From contig NZ_BMRO01000008.1 of NCBI RefSeq assembly GCF_014648675.1, forward strand, positions 181,428 through 245,427: DNA of 64,000 nt. The letters are read 5' to 3'. The translations under genes were made by a program, and so were the position numbers. The notes below the pieces were generated by a model. The model was given only the letters and a program-made list of their open reading frames with translations. It made no database searches and was not told the origin of the DNA. Source of the stretch: Actinomadura livida (GTDB lineage: Bacteria; Actinomycetota; Actinomycetes; Streptosporangiales; Streptosporangiaceae). Positions 50,907 through 58,132 of this stretch are shown here, one piece after another (the first letter of the stretch is position 1; each line of letters begins with the position of its first letter).

Positions 50907-52259
50907 GTGCGACAGATGCGGTGGCTGATTCGGACGGCGGCGTCGACGATGGCGATCGGGCTGGCCATCGCCCCGCTCGTACCCGCGCACGCGGCGCCCG
51001 CCCCTTCACCCCAGCAGTGGTGGTTCAACTCCTGGAGCATCCAGAAGGAAGTCTGGCCCGTCACCAAGGGCAAGGGCGTGACGGTCGCCGTCATCGACAC
51101 CGGGGTCAACGCCCAGCTGCCGGACCTGAAGCCCGCCGTGCTCCCCGGCGGCGACCTGACCGGCAAGGGCGGTGACGGCCGCAATGACTACGACACCCGC
51201 CAGGACGGCCACGGCACCGGCATGGCGAGCCTGATCGCCTCGCAGGGCACCAGGACGGGGTTCGTCGGGATCGCCCCGGAGGCCAAGATCCTGCCGATCG
51301 CCGCACCCTCGCTGAGCGGCCCGGTTACCAGCAAGGCCGTTCGCTTCGCCGCCGACAACGGCGCGAAGGTGATCAACATCTCGCAGGGCAGCCCGTCCGC
51401 CGACATCTACCCGAACCAGTGCCCGCCGCAGCTCCTCGAAGCGATCAAGTACGCGGCGAGCAAGGACGTCGTGATCGTCGCCGGTGCGGGCAACTCCGGC
51501 GACTTCGACAACAAGGCCGCCTACCCGGCGTCGTGCCCGGGCGTCCTTGCCGTCGGGGCCTTCGCCCGCGACGGGAAGCCCTGGAAGTCGACGCAGCGGC
51601 AGGACTACGTCACGGTGGCCGCGCCGGGCCAGGACGTCGGCTTCATCAGCAAGACCGGCCACGTCTTCACCGCCGGTGAGGGGACCAGCCAGGCGTCCGC
51701 GCTGACCGCCGGCGCCGCCGCCCTGCTGCGCAGCCGCTACCCGGACGAGTCGGCCCGGGAGATCGTGCAGCGCCTCACCGCGACCGCGAAGGACTTCGGC
51801 CCCAAGGGCAAGGACGACATGCTGGGGTACGGCGTCATCAGCATCCCGCGCGCCCTCAAGCAGGACGTCCCGGAGAACGCGCCCAACCCGGTGTACGCGC
51901 GGCTCGACAAGGTCGCCGGCGGCGCGGGCGGTGCCGGTGCGACCAAGCCGGCCGCCGCGGACGAGGACGACTCCGGCGGCTTCCCCGTGCTGATCGTGGG
52001 CGGTGCCGTGGTGCTCCTGCTCGTCCTGGGCGGCGGCGCGTTCCTGCTCCTGCGACGCCGCGGCGGGTCCGGAGGGCCCACCGGTCCCGCGGGCCCCATG
52101 TCGTCCCCGCCGCAGCAGTTCGGTGCGCCGCAGCAGTTCGGGCCTCCGCCGGGGCCGCAGCAGTCCCCGTACCAGTCCGGCCCGCAGGCGCAGCCCCCGG
52201 CCGCGCCTCCGGCAGGTCCGCCGTCCGGAGGCCCGCCGAACCCGCCTCCCGGCCGCTGA
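50907..52259 (+). CDS. mycP: Type VII secretion mycosin (S8 serine protease) 2
   Basis: A 450-residue second mycosin. It has a signal peptide (to about residue 29, AHA), catalytic Asp64 (VIDTGVN), His102 (GHGTGMAS) and Ser261 (EGTSQASALTAG), then a C-terminal helix (VLIVGGAVVLLLVLGGGAFLLL). Unlike mycosin 1 it has a Pro/Gln/Gly-rich cytoplasmic tail of about 60 residues. The start is GTG 50907 (AAGGA 7 nt upstream) or ATG 50916 (GGGAG 8 nt upstream). It is convergent with the toxin-island genes. Confidence 0.92.
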   Translation: MRQMRWLIRTAASTMAIGLAIAPLVPAHAAPAPSPQQWWFNSWSIQKEVWPVTKGKGVTVAVIDTGVNAQLPDLKPAVLPGGDLTGKGGDGRNDYDTRQDGHGTGMASLIASQGTRTGFVGIAPEAKILPIAAPSLSGPVTSKAVRFAADNGAKVINISQGSPSADIYPNQCPPQLLEAIKYAASKDVVIVAGAGNSGDFDNKAAYPASCPGVLAVGAFARDGKPWKSTQRQDYVTVAAPGQDVGFISKTGHVFTAGEGTSQASALTAGAAALLRSRYPDESAREIVQRLTATAKDFGPKGKDDMLGYGVISIPRALKQDVPENAPNPVYARLDKVAGGAGGAGATKPAAADEDDSGGFPVLIVGGAVVLLLVLGGGAFLLLRRRGGSGGPTGPAGPMSSPPQQFGAPQQFGPPPGPQQSPYQSGPQAQPPAAPPAGPPSGGPPNPPPGR

Positions 52260-52276
52260 CGGCCGGATCCGGCGCA

Positions 52277-52298
52277 CCTCCGCCGCATCCGGCGGAGG
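52277..52298. terminator. Hairpin between convergent mycP2 and the toxin island
   Basis: CCTCCGCCG (52277-52285) pairs with CGGCGGAGG (52290-52298), a 9-bp stem with 4-nt loop. No T-run, so at best a weak or Rho-assisted bidirectional terminator. Confidence 0.5.
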
Positions 52299-52326
52299 CG
52301 GGCTCGCGCTCCGGCCTCGCGCAGGG

Positions 52327-53175
52327 CTAGCGGCTCAGGCAGTCCGCGCAGTTCGAGAGCGCGTCCACGACGCCCTTCGCGATCGTTTCGGCGCCCGCCC
52401 GTGCGGCCTCCTCGTCCAGGGCCTTCGACGCGTCGGCCTTGGGAGAACCGTCCTTGCCGAGCCGCGACGTCGTCCCCCGGTACCGGACCGTGATGACGGC
52501 GTTGCGAAGGCGGACGGTCGCCGTCACGGTGCCGGCCTCTCCCAGCGGCCCCTTGAGCGTCGTGTAGCCGACGAACGCCTGATCGCCCATCTCGATCACG
52601 ATGGGGGCCTCGGCGTGCAGCGAGCCGCCCGCCGCCTTCGAGGTGCCGTCCAGTGCCCGGGCGCCGTTCCACGCCGCGTCGTACTCGGCCTCCGCCTGCT
52701 TCACCCCGTCCAGGTGGAGCCGCACCGCGACGTTCAGGCGATGGAATGTCAGCGTCTCGGCGCCCGCCGTTCCCTGCTGCGGCTCCGTCCACTCGCACGC
52801 CGCGTACCGCTCGGTCGCCGACGGGCCGGTCTCGCTGGGAACGGGAGGGGAGGAGTTGGGCACGTGCTGCTCCAGCGCCGTCCACGGGACGAGGGTGCAC
52901 GGCTCCGGTGTCGAGGTGAACGTCGCCGACCCGGACTCGCCGTCGCCGGTCGAGGCCCAGACGGCCCCGGACAGGGCGACCACCGCGAGGGCGCCGGCGG
53001 CCACCGGCCACGGCCTCCGCGCCGTCCACCGCCACCGGGGCTCCGCGGCCGGTCGGGCCTGTGCGAACGGCACGGCGGCGGGTTCCGGCGAGTCGGCGGG
53101 CGTGTCCCCGGTGGGCCGCTGCGACCCGTCGAGCTGCTGGTCCGGAGGTTCGAACTCCGGGCGTGACTCCGGCAC
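52327..53175 (-). CDS. Single-pass exported protein, DUF3558-like domain
   Basis: Function unknown. The 282-residue product has a Pro-rich cytoplasmic N-terminus of about 65 residues, one helix (WPVAAGALAVVALSGAVWA) and an exported domain. CTLVPWTALEQH and later ACEW resemble the Cys pair of DUF3558-type envelope proteins. The last residues include CADC. GTG at 53175 follows the stop of the preceding gene by 17 bp with GGCGGGG upstream. It is the last gene of the minus-strand island. Confidence 0.75.
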   Translation of the reverse strand: MPESRPEFEPPDQQLDGSQRPTGDTPADSPEPAAVPFAQARPAAEPRWRWTARRPWPVAAGALAVVALSGAVWASTGDGESGSATFTSTPEPCTLVPWTALEQHVPNSSPPVPSETGPSATERYAACEWTEPQQGTAGAETLTFHRLNVAVRLHLDGVKQAEAEYDAAWNGARALDGTSKAAGGSLHAEAPIVIEMGDQAFVGYTTLKGPLGEAGTVTATVRLRNAVITVRYRGTTSRLGKDGSPKADASKALDEEAARAGAETIAKGVVDALSNCADCLSR

Positions 53176-53192
53176 CGTACGGGCCCCGCCGC

Positions 53193-53639
53193 CTACTGGT
53201 CGCCGGACGGCTGCTGCTTCTCCCGCAGCCAGTCCGGGACGTTCTCCGCTCCACGGGGGTGGAGCCGCAGTTCTTCGGCGTAGGCGTCCGGTGGCGGCGG
53301 GGACGCCCACTTGGGCTCGTTCTCCCGGTCGTACTCGACCTGGTAGGAGAAGGGGTACGTCAACCGGAACTTGGCGGAGAACCAGGTGCCGAGCCCGTCG
53401 GCGTACATTCCGGAACGGAGCCGGGCGAAGAGCTCGCCGAGGGCGGGCGGGGGCGTCCACAGGCTGGGGAGGCCCGGCCCGGAGACCTTGCGGACCTGCC
53501 CGAGGGTCTCGCCGTGGGAGCCGACCGACCGGTGGACCACCACGCACTCCTGCCACGCGGCCGGGAGGGAGTGGACCAGCACCAGCGTCATCTCTTCGAG
53601 GAACCGGTTCTGCTCGGCGGGATCCAGCTGCTCGGTCAC
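53193..53639 (-). CDS. YezG-like (DUF600-type) putative immunity protein A
   Basis: A 148-residue soluble protein of a type resembling YezG immunity proteins, which protect against type VII-secreted toxins. Pattern: LEEMTLVLVHSLPAAWQECVVVHRSVG at the start (helix then strands), central LGELFARLRSGMYADGLGTWFSAKFRL, and the ending AEELRLHPRGAENVPDWLREK. Similar blocks occur in the next gene and in the N-terminus of the gene at 54116, so three relatives sit side by side. The assignment is by remembered pattern, not by search. It overlaps its neighbour by ATGA. Confidence 0.7.
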   Translation of the reverse strand: MTEQLDPAEQNRFLEEMTLVLVHSLPAAWQECVVVHRSVGSHGETLGQVRKVSGPGLPSLWTPPPALGELFARLRSGMYADGLGTWFSAKFRLTYPFSYQVEYDRENEPKWASPPPPDAYAEELRLHPRGAENVPDWLREKQQPSGDQ

Positions 53640-54091
53640 TGTGCCTCCTGCAGCCTGTCGCGCAGCCAGCCGGGGACGTGCTCGTCGTCGCGCGGGAACG
53701 CGGCCAGGTCAGCGGACCATTCGCCGGCCGTGAGCGCCGGCTCCCACAGCGGGTCGTAGTCGTTGTTGAAGCTGGTGTAGTACGTGCCGGGCGGGTCCAT
53801 CATCAGGCGCATGCTCAGCCAGGTGCCCTCACCGGGCCGGTACATCATCGACCGCAGCTCACCGAGCATGCCGATGACGTCGCGTGGCAGCTCCATCTGC
53901 GGTGACGTGCCGTCCCGCAGGACGACCGTGAGCGCGACGTCGGAGACGCCGACGGTCATGAGGGCCTTCATGTCGATGCGCTTCCAGCCGGCCGGTGCCG
54001 CCTGGGCCAGCAGCGTCGCGACTCCCTTGGTGAGCTCGTCGTAGCGCTGCGGGTCGTAGGGCGTCGGCCCGCGGCCTGGCGCGTCGGTCAT
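53636..54091 (-). CDS. YezG-like (DUF600-type) putative immunity protein B
   Basis: A 151-residue paralogue of the preceding protein with the same order of blocks: LTKGVATLLAQAAPAGWKRI, MLGELRSMMYRPGEGTWLSM and the ending LAAFPRDDEHVPGWLRDRL. Protein A shares the shapes MYADGLGTWFS and HPRGAENVPDWLRE at matching places. Diverged tandem immunity genes are typical downstream of polymorphic toxins. Its target toxin is unknown. It lies 24 bp after the TNT-like fusion gene. Confidence 0.7.
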   Translation of the reverse strand: MTDAPGRGPTPYDPQRYDELTKGVATLLAQAAPAGWKRIDMKALMTVGVSDVALTVVLRDGTSPQMELPRDVIGMLGELRSMMYRPGEGTWLSMRLMMDPPGTYYTSFNNDYDPLWEPALTAGEWSADLAAFPRDDEHVPGWLRDRLQEAQ

Positions 54092-54115
54092 GGCTGTCCC
54101 TCCTGTTCCGCGAGT

Positions 54116-55507
54116 CTAGTGTCCGCCCCGGTCGCCGGTGATCTCCACCAGGTGGCCGGACGCGACGAGGTCGGCGATCGGGTCGACGATGTAGAACCCC
54201 GTCCCGGTGTCGGGCGGGGGAGGGTCGCTGCCGAGGGGGCCGGGGGCGAAGAGGCCGGTGTGGCCGCGGACGGGCTTCGCCACCCGGTAGCGGTGGTACG
54301 CGTAGTCCTCCGGCGATCCCCACAGGCCGCGTCGCAAGAACGGGGTGTCGACGGTGTAGACGAAGCGGCCGTCCGGATCGCCGTAGGCGTCCACCTCCAT
54401 ACCGGCCTCCAGCACTTCGCCGGGCGGTTCCGGCGCGGCCTGCGCCGCCGGGGCCGGCACGGGGAGCACCCTCTCCGCGAGCATCATGAACACGGTGTGG
54501 ACGGAGACGTACCCGCCCTCTTCGGGGGCGGGCCCGGGAAAGCAGACGAAGGGACCGGCCGGGCGGTTGTTCAGCGGGTCGAGGGCGATGTACCGCCCGG
54601 TGCCGCGGGGACGGGGCGAGCACGCCGTCCGCACGTTCAGCTCCCGGCCGTCGTCACTGAGCAGCCACGCCTGCTCGCCCTTCCGCGGATAGCGCTGCAG
54701 GCGGATGATCAGCGCCGTCCTCAGGACCGTGCTGTTGACCTCCATCCCGGCGTCGGCCATGACGCCGGCCATCGCGTGCGCGACCGCCCGGCGCGGTTCC
54801 GCGTACGGGAACACGTCACCGCCGGGCCCGACCGCCAGCCAGGCGCCGCCGTGGTGCGCGACCGTCCAGCGGCCTTCCCCCGGAGCGCCGACCCGGAACC
54901 CGTCGGCGCCCGGCACGAAGTCCGCCAGCTTGACGCGGGCGCGCATGAACAGCCGTTCCATGCCCGCCGGGAGCAGCGCGACCAGGTCGCTCTCCCGCTG
55001 CGGCACGGGCCTGAAGTCCTGCGCCGCGCGGTCCAGGGCCAGGAGCGGGCGCATCCATTCGGGGATCGTGTCGTCCCGGCGGGGGAAGCGCCGGAGTTCG
55101 GCGGCGCAGTCGGCGGGGGTGAGCTCGTCCGTCCAGGCGAACTCGGCGGCGGGGCGGGCGGACACGCTCCAGTCGGTGACGCCGTCCCGCTTCCAGAGGT
55201 CGTAGGTGAACGCGGCCCACGCCCCGTGCACCGGGTCGGCGGTGATCTCCCGGTGGCGGCGCAGCAGGTCCGGGACGCCCGTGCGGGGGATGCGCCGGCC
55301 GGCGGCGTGGATGCCGCCGGGGTGCCGCCTGCCCTCCTCGGAGCCGGTCAGCCAGATGGACTCGTGGCCGCCGATCGAGCGGTACGTCAGCTCGGCGTTC
55401 CGCCAGGCGCCGGGCAGCAGTGCCGTGACCTCGTCGATCAGCCGCCGGAGCAGCGCGGTTTCGGGGTCGGTCGGCTCGGGGTCGTTCGGTTCGGGTCGGT
55501 TCGTCAT
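54116..55507 (-). CDS. Fusion of YezG-like domain and degenerate TNT-like domain
   Basis: A 463-residue chain. Residues 1 to about 165 resemble the two YezG-like proteins downstream (ending RRFPRRDDTIPEWMRPLL). The remainder aligns along its length with the next upstream gene, ending in a TNT-like fold: EAGMEVDAYGDPDGRFVYTV, DTPFLRRGLWG, YAYHRYRVAKPV and GTGFYIVDPIADLVASG. The TNT of mycobacterial CpnT is an NAD+ glycohydrolase. Its essential Gln, in a GGxQY motif, is replaced here by Phe (GTGFY), while the His before RYRV remains. The domain may therefore be inactive or altered. ATG 55507 overlaps the next gene. Confidence 0.72.
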   Translation of the reverse strand: MTNRPEPNDPEPTDPETALLRRLIDEVTALLPGAWRNAELTYRSIGGHESIWLTGSEEGRRHPGGIHAAGRRIPRTGVPDLLRRHREITADPVHGAWAAFTYDLWKRDGVTDWSVSARPAAEFAWTDELTPADCAAELRRFPRRDDTIPEWMRPLLALDRAAQDFRPVPQRESDLVALLPAGMERLFMRARVKLADFVPGADGFRVGAPGEGRWTVAHHGGAWLAVGPGGDVFPYAEPRRAVAHAMAGVMADAGMEVNSTVLRTALIIRLQRYPRKGEQAWLLSDDGRELNVRTACSPRPRGTGRYIALDPLNNRPAGPFVCFPGPAPEEGGYVSVHTVFMMLAERVLPVPAPAAQAAPEPPGEVLEAGMEVDAYGDPDGRFVYTVDTPFLRRGLWGSPEDYAYHRYRVAKPVRGHTGLFAPGPLGSDPPPPDTGTGFYIVDPIADLVASGHLVEITGDRGGH

Positions 55508-56403
55508 GGTCGCTCGGTGGTCTCGCTCAGCGTCCCGGCGGCGAGCAGTGCGGCGATCGTGTCGACCAGGTAGTAGCCGCGTCCCTCCCGGCCGGTCCGC
55601 TCGACGTCGATCGTCGCCTGCTCGAAGGGGAACGACGGATAGCCGCGCAGCGGCTTCCGGACCCGGTAGCGGCGGTGACGGTGGTGTTCGGGCTCGCCCC
55701 ACAGCCCGCGCCGGTTGAACGGCGTCCCGGGCTCGAACAGGAACACCTCGCCGTCGTCGCCGTGGCCGTCGAGGACCGTGTCCACCGGCAGGTCGACCGG
55801 CCGGGCCTCGCCGGGATCGTCCGGAGGCTCGGGGAGCCCGGCGAAGGCCGCCATGGAGAGGACCGTGCGGACGTCCACGAACGGGCCCTCGGACGGCGGG
55901 GGGCCGGGCCGGGTGACGAAGTATCCGGCGCGTGCGGTGACGGCTTCGAGGGCGATGCAGGAGGTCCCGGCCGGCCGCGCCGCGTTCGCGGACTCGTCCC
56001 GGACCCGCTGCCCGGTATCGGTGAGGCCCCAGACACCGGTGGGAGGGTCGAGGCGGATCAGGCCCGCGAGCTCCAGAATCCCGCTGTGCACGCTCACGCC
56101 TTCCTCGGCCAGGAGCCCGGCGACGGCGTGCGCCGTGGCCTCCCTCGCCGTCGCGTGATCCGTCGCCTCGTCCGCCCCGGCGGAACCGCCGGGCCGGTGC
56201 ACCGCCCGCCAGCCGTCCTCGCCGCGCAGGACCGACCGGCATCCTTCGTCCACGGTCCCGACCAGGAAGCGGGCGGCGCCGTCCCGGGTCAGATCGCGCA
56301 GGATGTGACGGGCGCGGGCGAACATGACGGGGCTCTCGGGCGCGAGGAGGGCGACGTGCTCCCGCTCGGCCCGCGGGCGGGTGGTCTCTTGTGGGGGCGG
56401 CAT
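55504..56403 (-). CDS. Degenerate TNT-like protein
   Basis: A 299-residue protein. The N-terminal 200 residues are unrecognised but resemble residues 170-350 of the downstream fusion (FARARHILRDL; VDVRTVLSMAAFAGLP). The C-terminal 95 are TNT-like: VLDGHGDDGEVFLF, PGTPFNRRGLWGEP, RYRVRKPLRGY and GRGYYLVDTIAALLAAG. Both the Arg of the GRY motif and the catalytic-type Gln are missing (GEVF and GYY), and the His is shifted. An NADase is therefore unlikely; a decoy, immunity or adaptor role is possible. It lacks a signal peptide and overlaps the downstream gene by 4 bp. Confidence 0.7.
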   Translation of the reverse strand: MPPPQETTRPRAEREHVALLAPESPVMFARARHILRDLTRDGAARFLVGTVDEGCRSVLRGEDGWRAVHRPGGSAGADEATDHATAREATAHAVAGLLAEEGVSVHSGILELAGLIRLDPPTGVWGLTDTGQRVRDESANAARPAGTSCIALEAVTARAGYFVTRPGPPPSEGPFVDVRTVLSMAAFAGLPEPPDDPGEARPVDLPVDTVLDGHGDDGEVFLFEPGTPFNRRGLWGEPEHHRHRRYRVRKPLRGYPSFPFEQATIDVERTGREGRGYYLVDTIAALLAAGTLSETTERP

Positions 56404-56404
56404 C

Positions 56405-57211
56405 TCAGGTGGCGTCCGCCCGCCGGTTGATGGTGGCCACGGCCTCGCGGCGCGCGTCCTCGTCCACCTCCGGGACCTCGAATCCGTTCCCGCGGGCGAA
56501 GCCGGCCAGGTCGGGCTCGGGGGGGACGCCGTGGACGCGCAGGTAGTAGGCGACGGCGCCGGGCCAGATCCAAGTGCCGTCGGTGTGGTACGTCATCGGC
56601 ACCTCGGCGCGGCGCCCCGGGTCGAGGACGTCGGTGTCGTGACCGCGGGCCGCCAGGACGATCGGGGCGCGCTCCAGGTACCGCAGCAGCCGCTCCCGCT
56701 CCTCGCCGGGGACGGGCTGACGCCGCACGACCGGTGCCCCCGACGCGTCCACGGAGTCGAAGAGCCGGGCCACCCGCATCTCCGCGGGAGTCGGTTGCGG
56801 CGTCGGGGTAAGCCCCCGCTCCCGCAGCGACGCGTCGAACAGCGGGCTCGTCCGCGTGCTCAGCGAACGGATCAGCGCCTCCTCCTCCGGGGTCGGCCGG
56901 CGGCCGCTCTCCTGAGCCGTCTCCTCCAGCCCCCGCATCGTCTCGTAGAGGGCGCTGACCGTTCCTTCGCCCAGTCCCTTCCGGGCCCGGTACATCTCCA
57001 CGGCCGCGACGAACTCCTCGAAGGAGAGCTCGTCGATGTCGGCGTCGCGGTTGAAGTCCAGCTCGCCGATGTAGCGCATGGCGCGCACGAACGCCCCGGT
57101 GCGGGGGTCGGCGGCCAGGCAGTCCAGCCCGCCGCCCGGCGTCTCCAGGAGGACGACCGGCCGTTCGTTGTACACGAAGTACCGCGGATAGGTCTTCCTC
57201 ACCAGCTTCAC
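56405..57211 (-). CDS. Hypothetical protein of the toxin island
   Basis: Not recognised. The 268-residue soluble product starts at GTG 57211 with GGGAG 8 nt upstream. It opens with VKLVRKTYPRYFVYNERPVV, has a central charged helical part (EEFVAAVEMYRARKGLGEG) and ends with a distinctive block (VPMTYHTDGTWIWPGAVAYYLR, then HGVPPEPDLAGFARGNGF). This last block looks like that of immunity-type proteins near actinobacterial toxins. It lies one base upstream of the TNT-like gene, so the two are co-translated. Confidence 0.72.
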   Translation of the reverse strand: MKLVRKTYPRYFVYNERPVVLLETPGGGLDCLAADPRTGAFVRAMRYIGELDFNRDADIDELSFEEFVAAVEMYRARKGLGEGTVSALYETMRGLEETAQESGRRPTPEEEALIRSLSTRTSPLFDASLRERGLTPTPQPTPAEMRVARLFDSVDASGAPVVRRQPVPGEERERLLRYLERAPIVLAARGHDTDVLDPGRRAEVPMTYHTDGTWIWPGAVAYYLRVHGVPPEPDLAGFARGNGFEVPEVDEDARREAVATINRRADAT

Positions 57212-57255
57212 AACGACGACTCCCGTGATGGTTCGATGCCGGGCCGTGCCCGGCG

Positions 57256-58080
57256 CTAGGCCCGCGCCAGGCGGTCGAGTTCGTCCAGCCCGGCCGCCCG
57301 GCCCTCCTGCGCGTCGGCGGCGACACCGCCGGCGAGCGGGTCCTCGGGCGTCCCGCGGAGCCGCCGGACCGCGTCCGCCGCCGGGACGCCCGCACCGAAG
57401 GCGTGCGCCAGCCGTGCCTCCCAGAGCCCGCCCGCGATCTCCCCGTCGCGGCCCGCGGCGGCCCGCCGGAGATACGCCGCCGCCTGCTCCGACAGCGCCG
57501 CCCACACGTAGCCGAGGACCGTCCCGCCGCGCGTCACCGGGTAGAACAGCACGGGCGCCGCCGTCCGCGCCGCGTACGACGGCGGCCGGACGCTCACCAG
57601 CGGGCCCCAGCCCTGCGAGCGGTCCTCGGGCGTCCCGTCCGGGTACAGGCCGTCCTGCACGAGCGGCCCCGGCGACACCGGCGCGCCCGGGTTGGTCAGC
57701 TCGTGCAGGGCGCCGAGGCTCACGGCCCGGAACTCCCGCGCGTCCGCCGGGATCGCGCCGCCCACCGGGTCCTCCGCCGCGCCGACCCAGCCCCGGACCG
57801 CCTCCAGGGCGGGCAGTCCGCGGTCGTGCGACTCGTCCAGGCGGCGACCCCACACGGCGGCGGCCTCCGCGCCCGCCGCCTGGGCCGCGGTGCGCCGGAC
57901 GAAACCGGCGGCCTTCGCGTTGGACTCCGCGGCCCACAGGTGCCCGAGCAGCTCCCCACGGCGGACGACGGGCAGGTACAGCACCGCCTGCCGGGTGAAC
58001 CGCTCGTAGCCGGCCTTCGGCGGCCGGAGCCCGCCGTCGATGGGCGGGGCCTGCGGAAGGTCCGGAAACCCGTCACTCAT
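57256..58080 (-). CDS. Internally duplicated protein downstream of giant toxin
   Basis: Not recognised. The 274-residue product contains two related repeats of about 97 residues (32-129 and 176-272). VLYLPVVRRGELLGHLWAA matches VLFYPVTRGGTVLGYVWAA, and the segments ending AEDPVGGAIPADAREFRAV and PEDPLAGGVAADAQEGRAA match in turn. There is no signal peptide or membrane helix. Being the first gene after the toxin, only 52 bp away, it is the prime candidate for the cognate immunity protein or for a chaperone. This is inference from position. Confidence 0.78.
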   Translation of the reverse strand: MSDGFPDLPQAPPIDGGLRPPKAGYERFTRQAVLYLPVVRRGELLGHLWAAESNAKAAGFVRRTAAQAAGAEAAAVWGRRLDESHDRGLPALEAVRGWVGAAEDPVGGAIPADAREFRAVSLGALHELTNPGAPVSPGPLVQDGLYPDGTPEDRSQGWGPLVSVRPPSYAARTAAPVLFYPVTRGGTVLGYVWAALSEQAAAYLRRAAAGRDGEIAGGLWEARLAHAFGAGVPAADAVRRLRGTPEDPLAGGVAADAQEGRAAGLDELDRLARA

Positions 58081-58132
58081 GACGTGCGCGCCTTTCCCTC
58101 GTCACTGTCGTCCGCCCGCATACGCGCGCGGC

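Noticed and set aside
54116..56403. Calling the TNT-like proteins active NAD+ glycohydrolase toxins
   Set aside because: The glutamine and, in one, the Arg and His expected at the active site are missing, neither protein has an export signal, and they lie within an immunity-type gene string.
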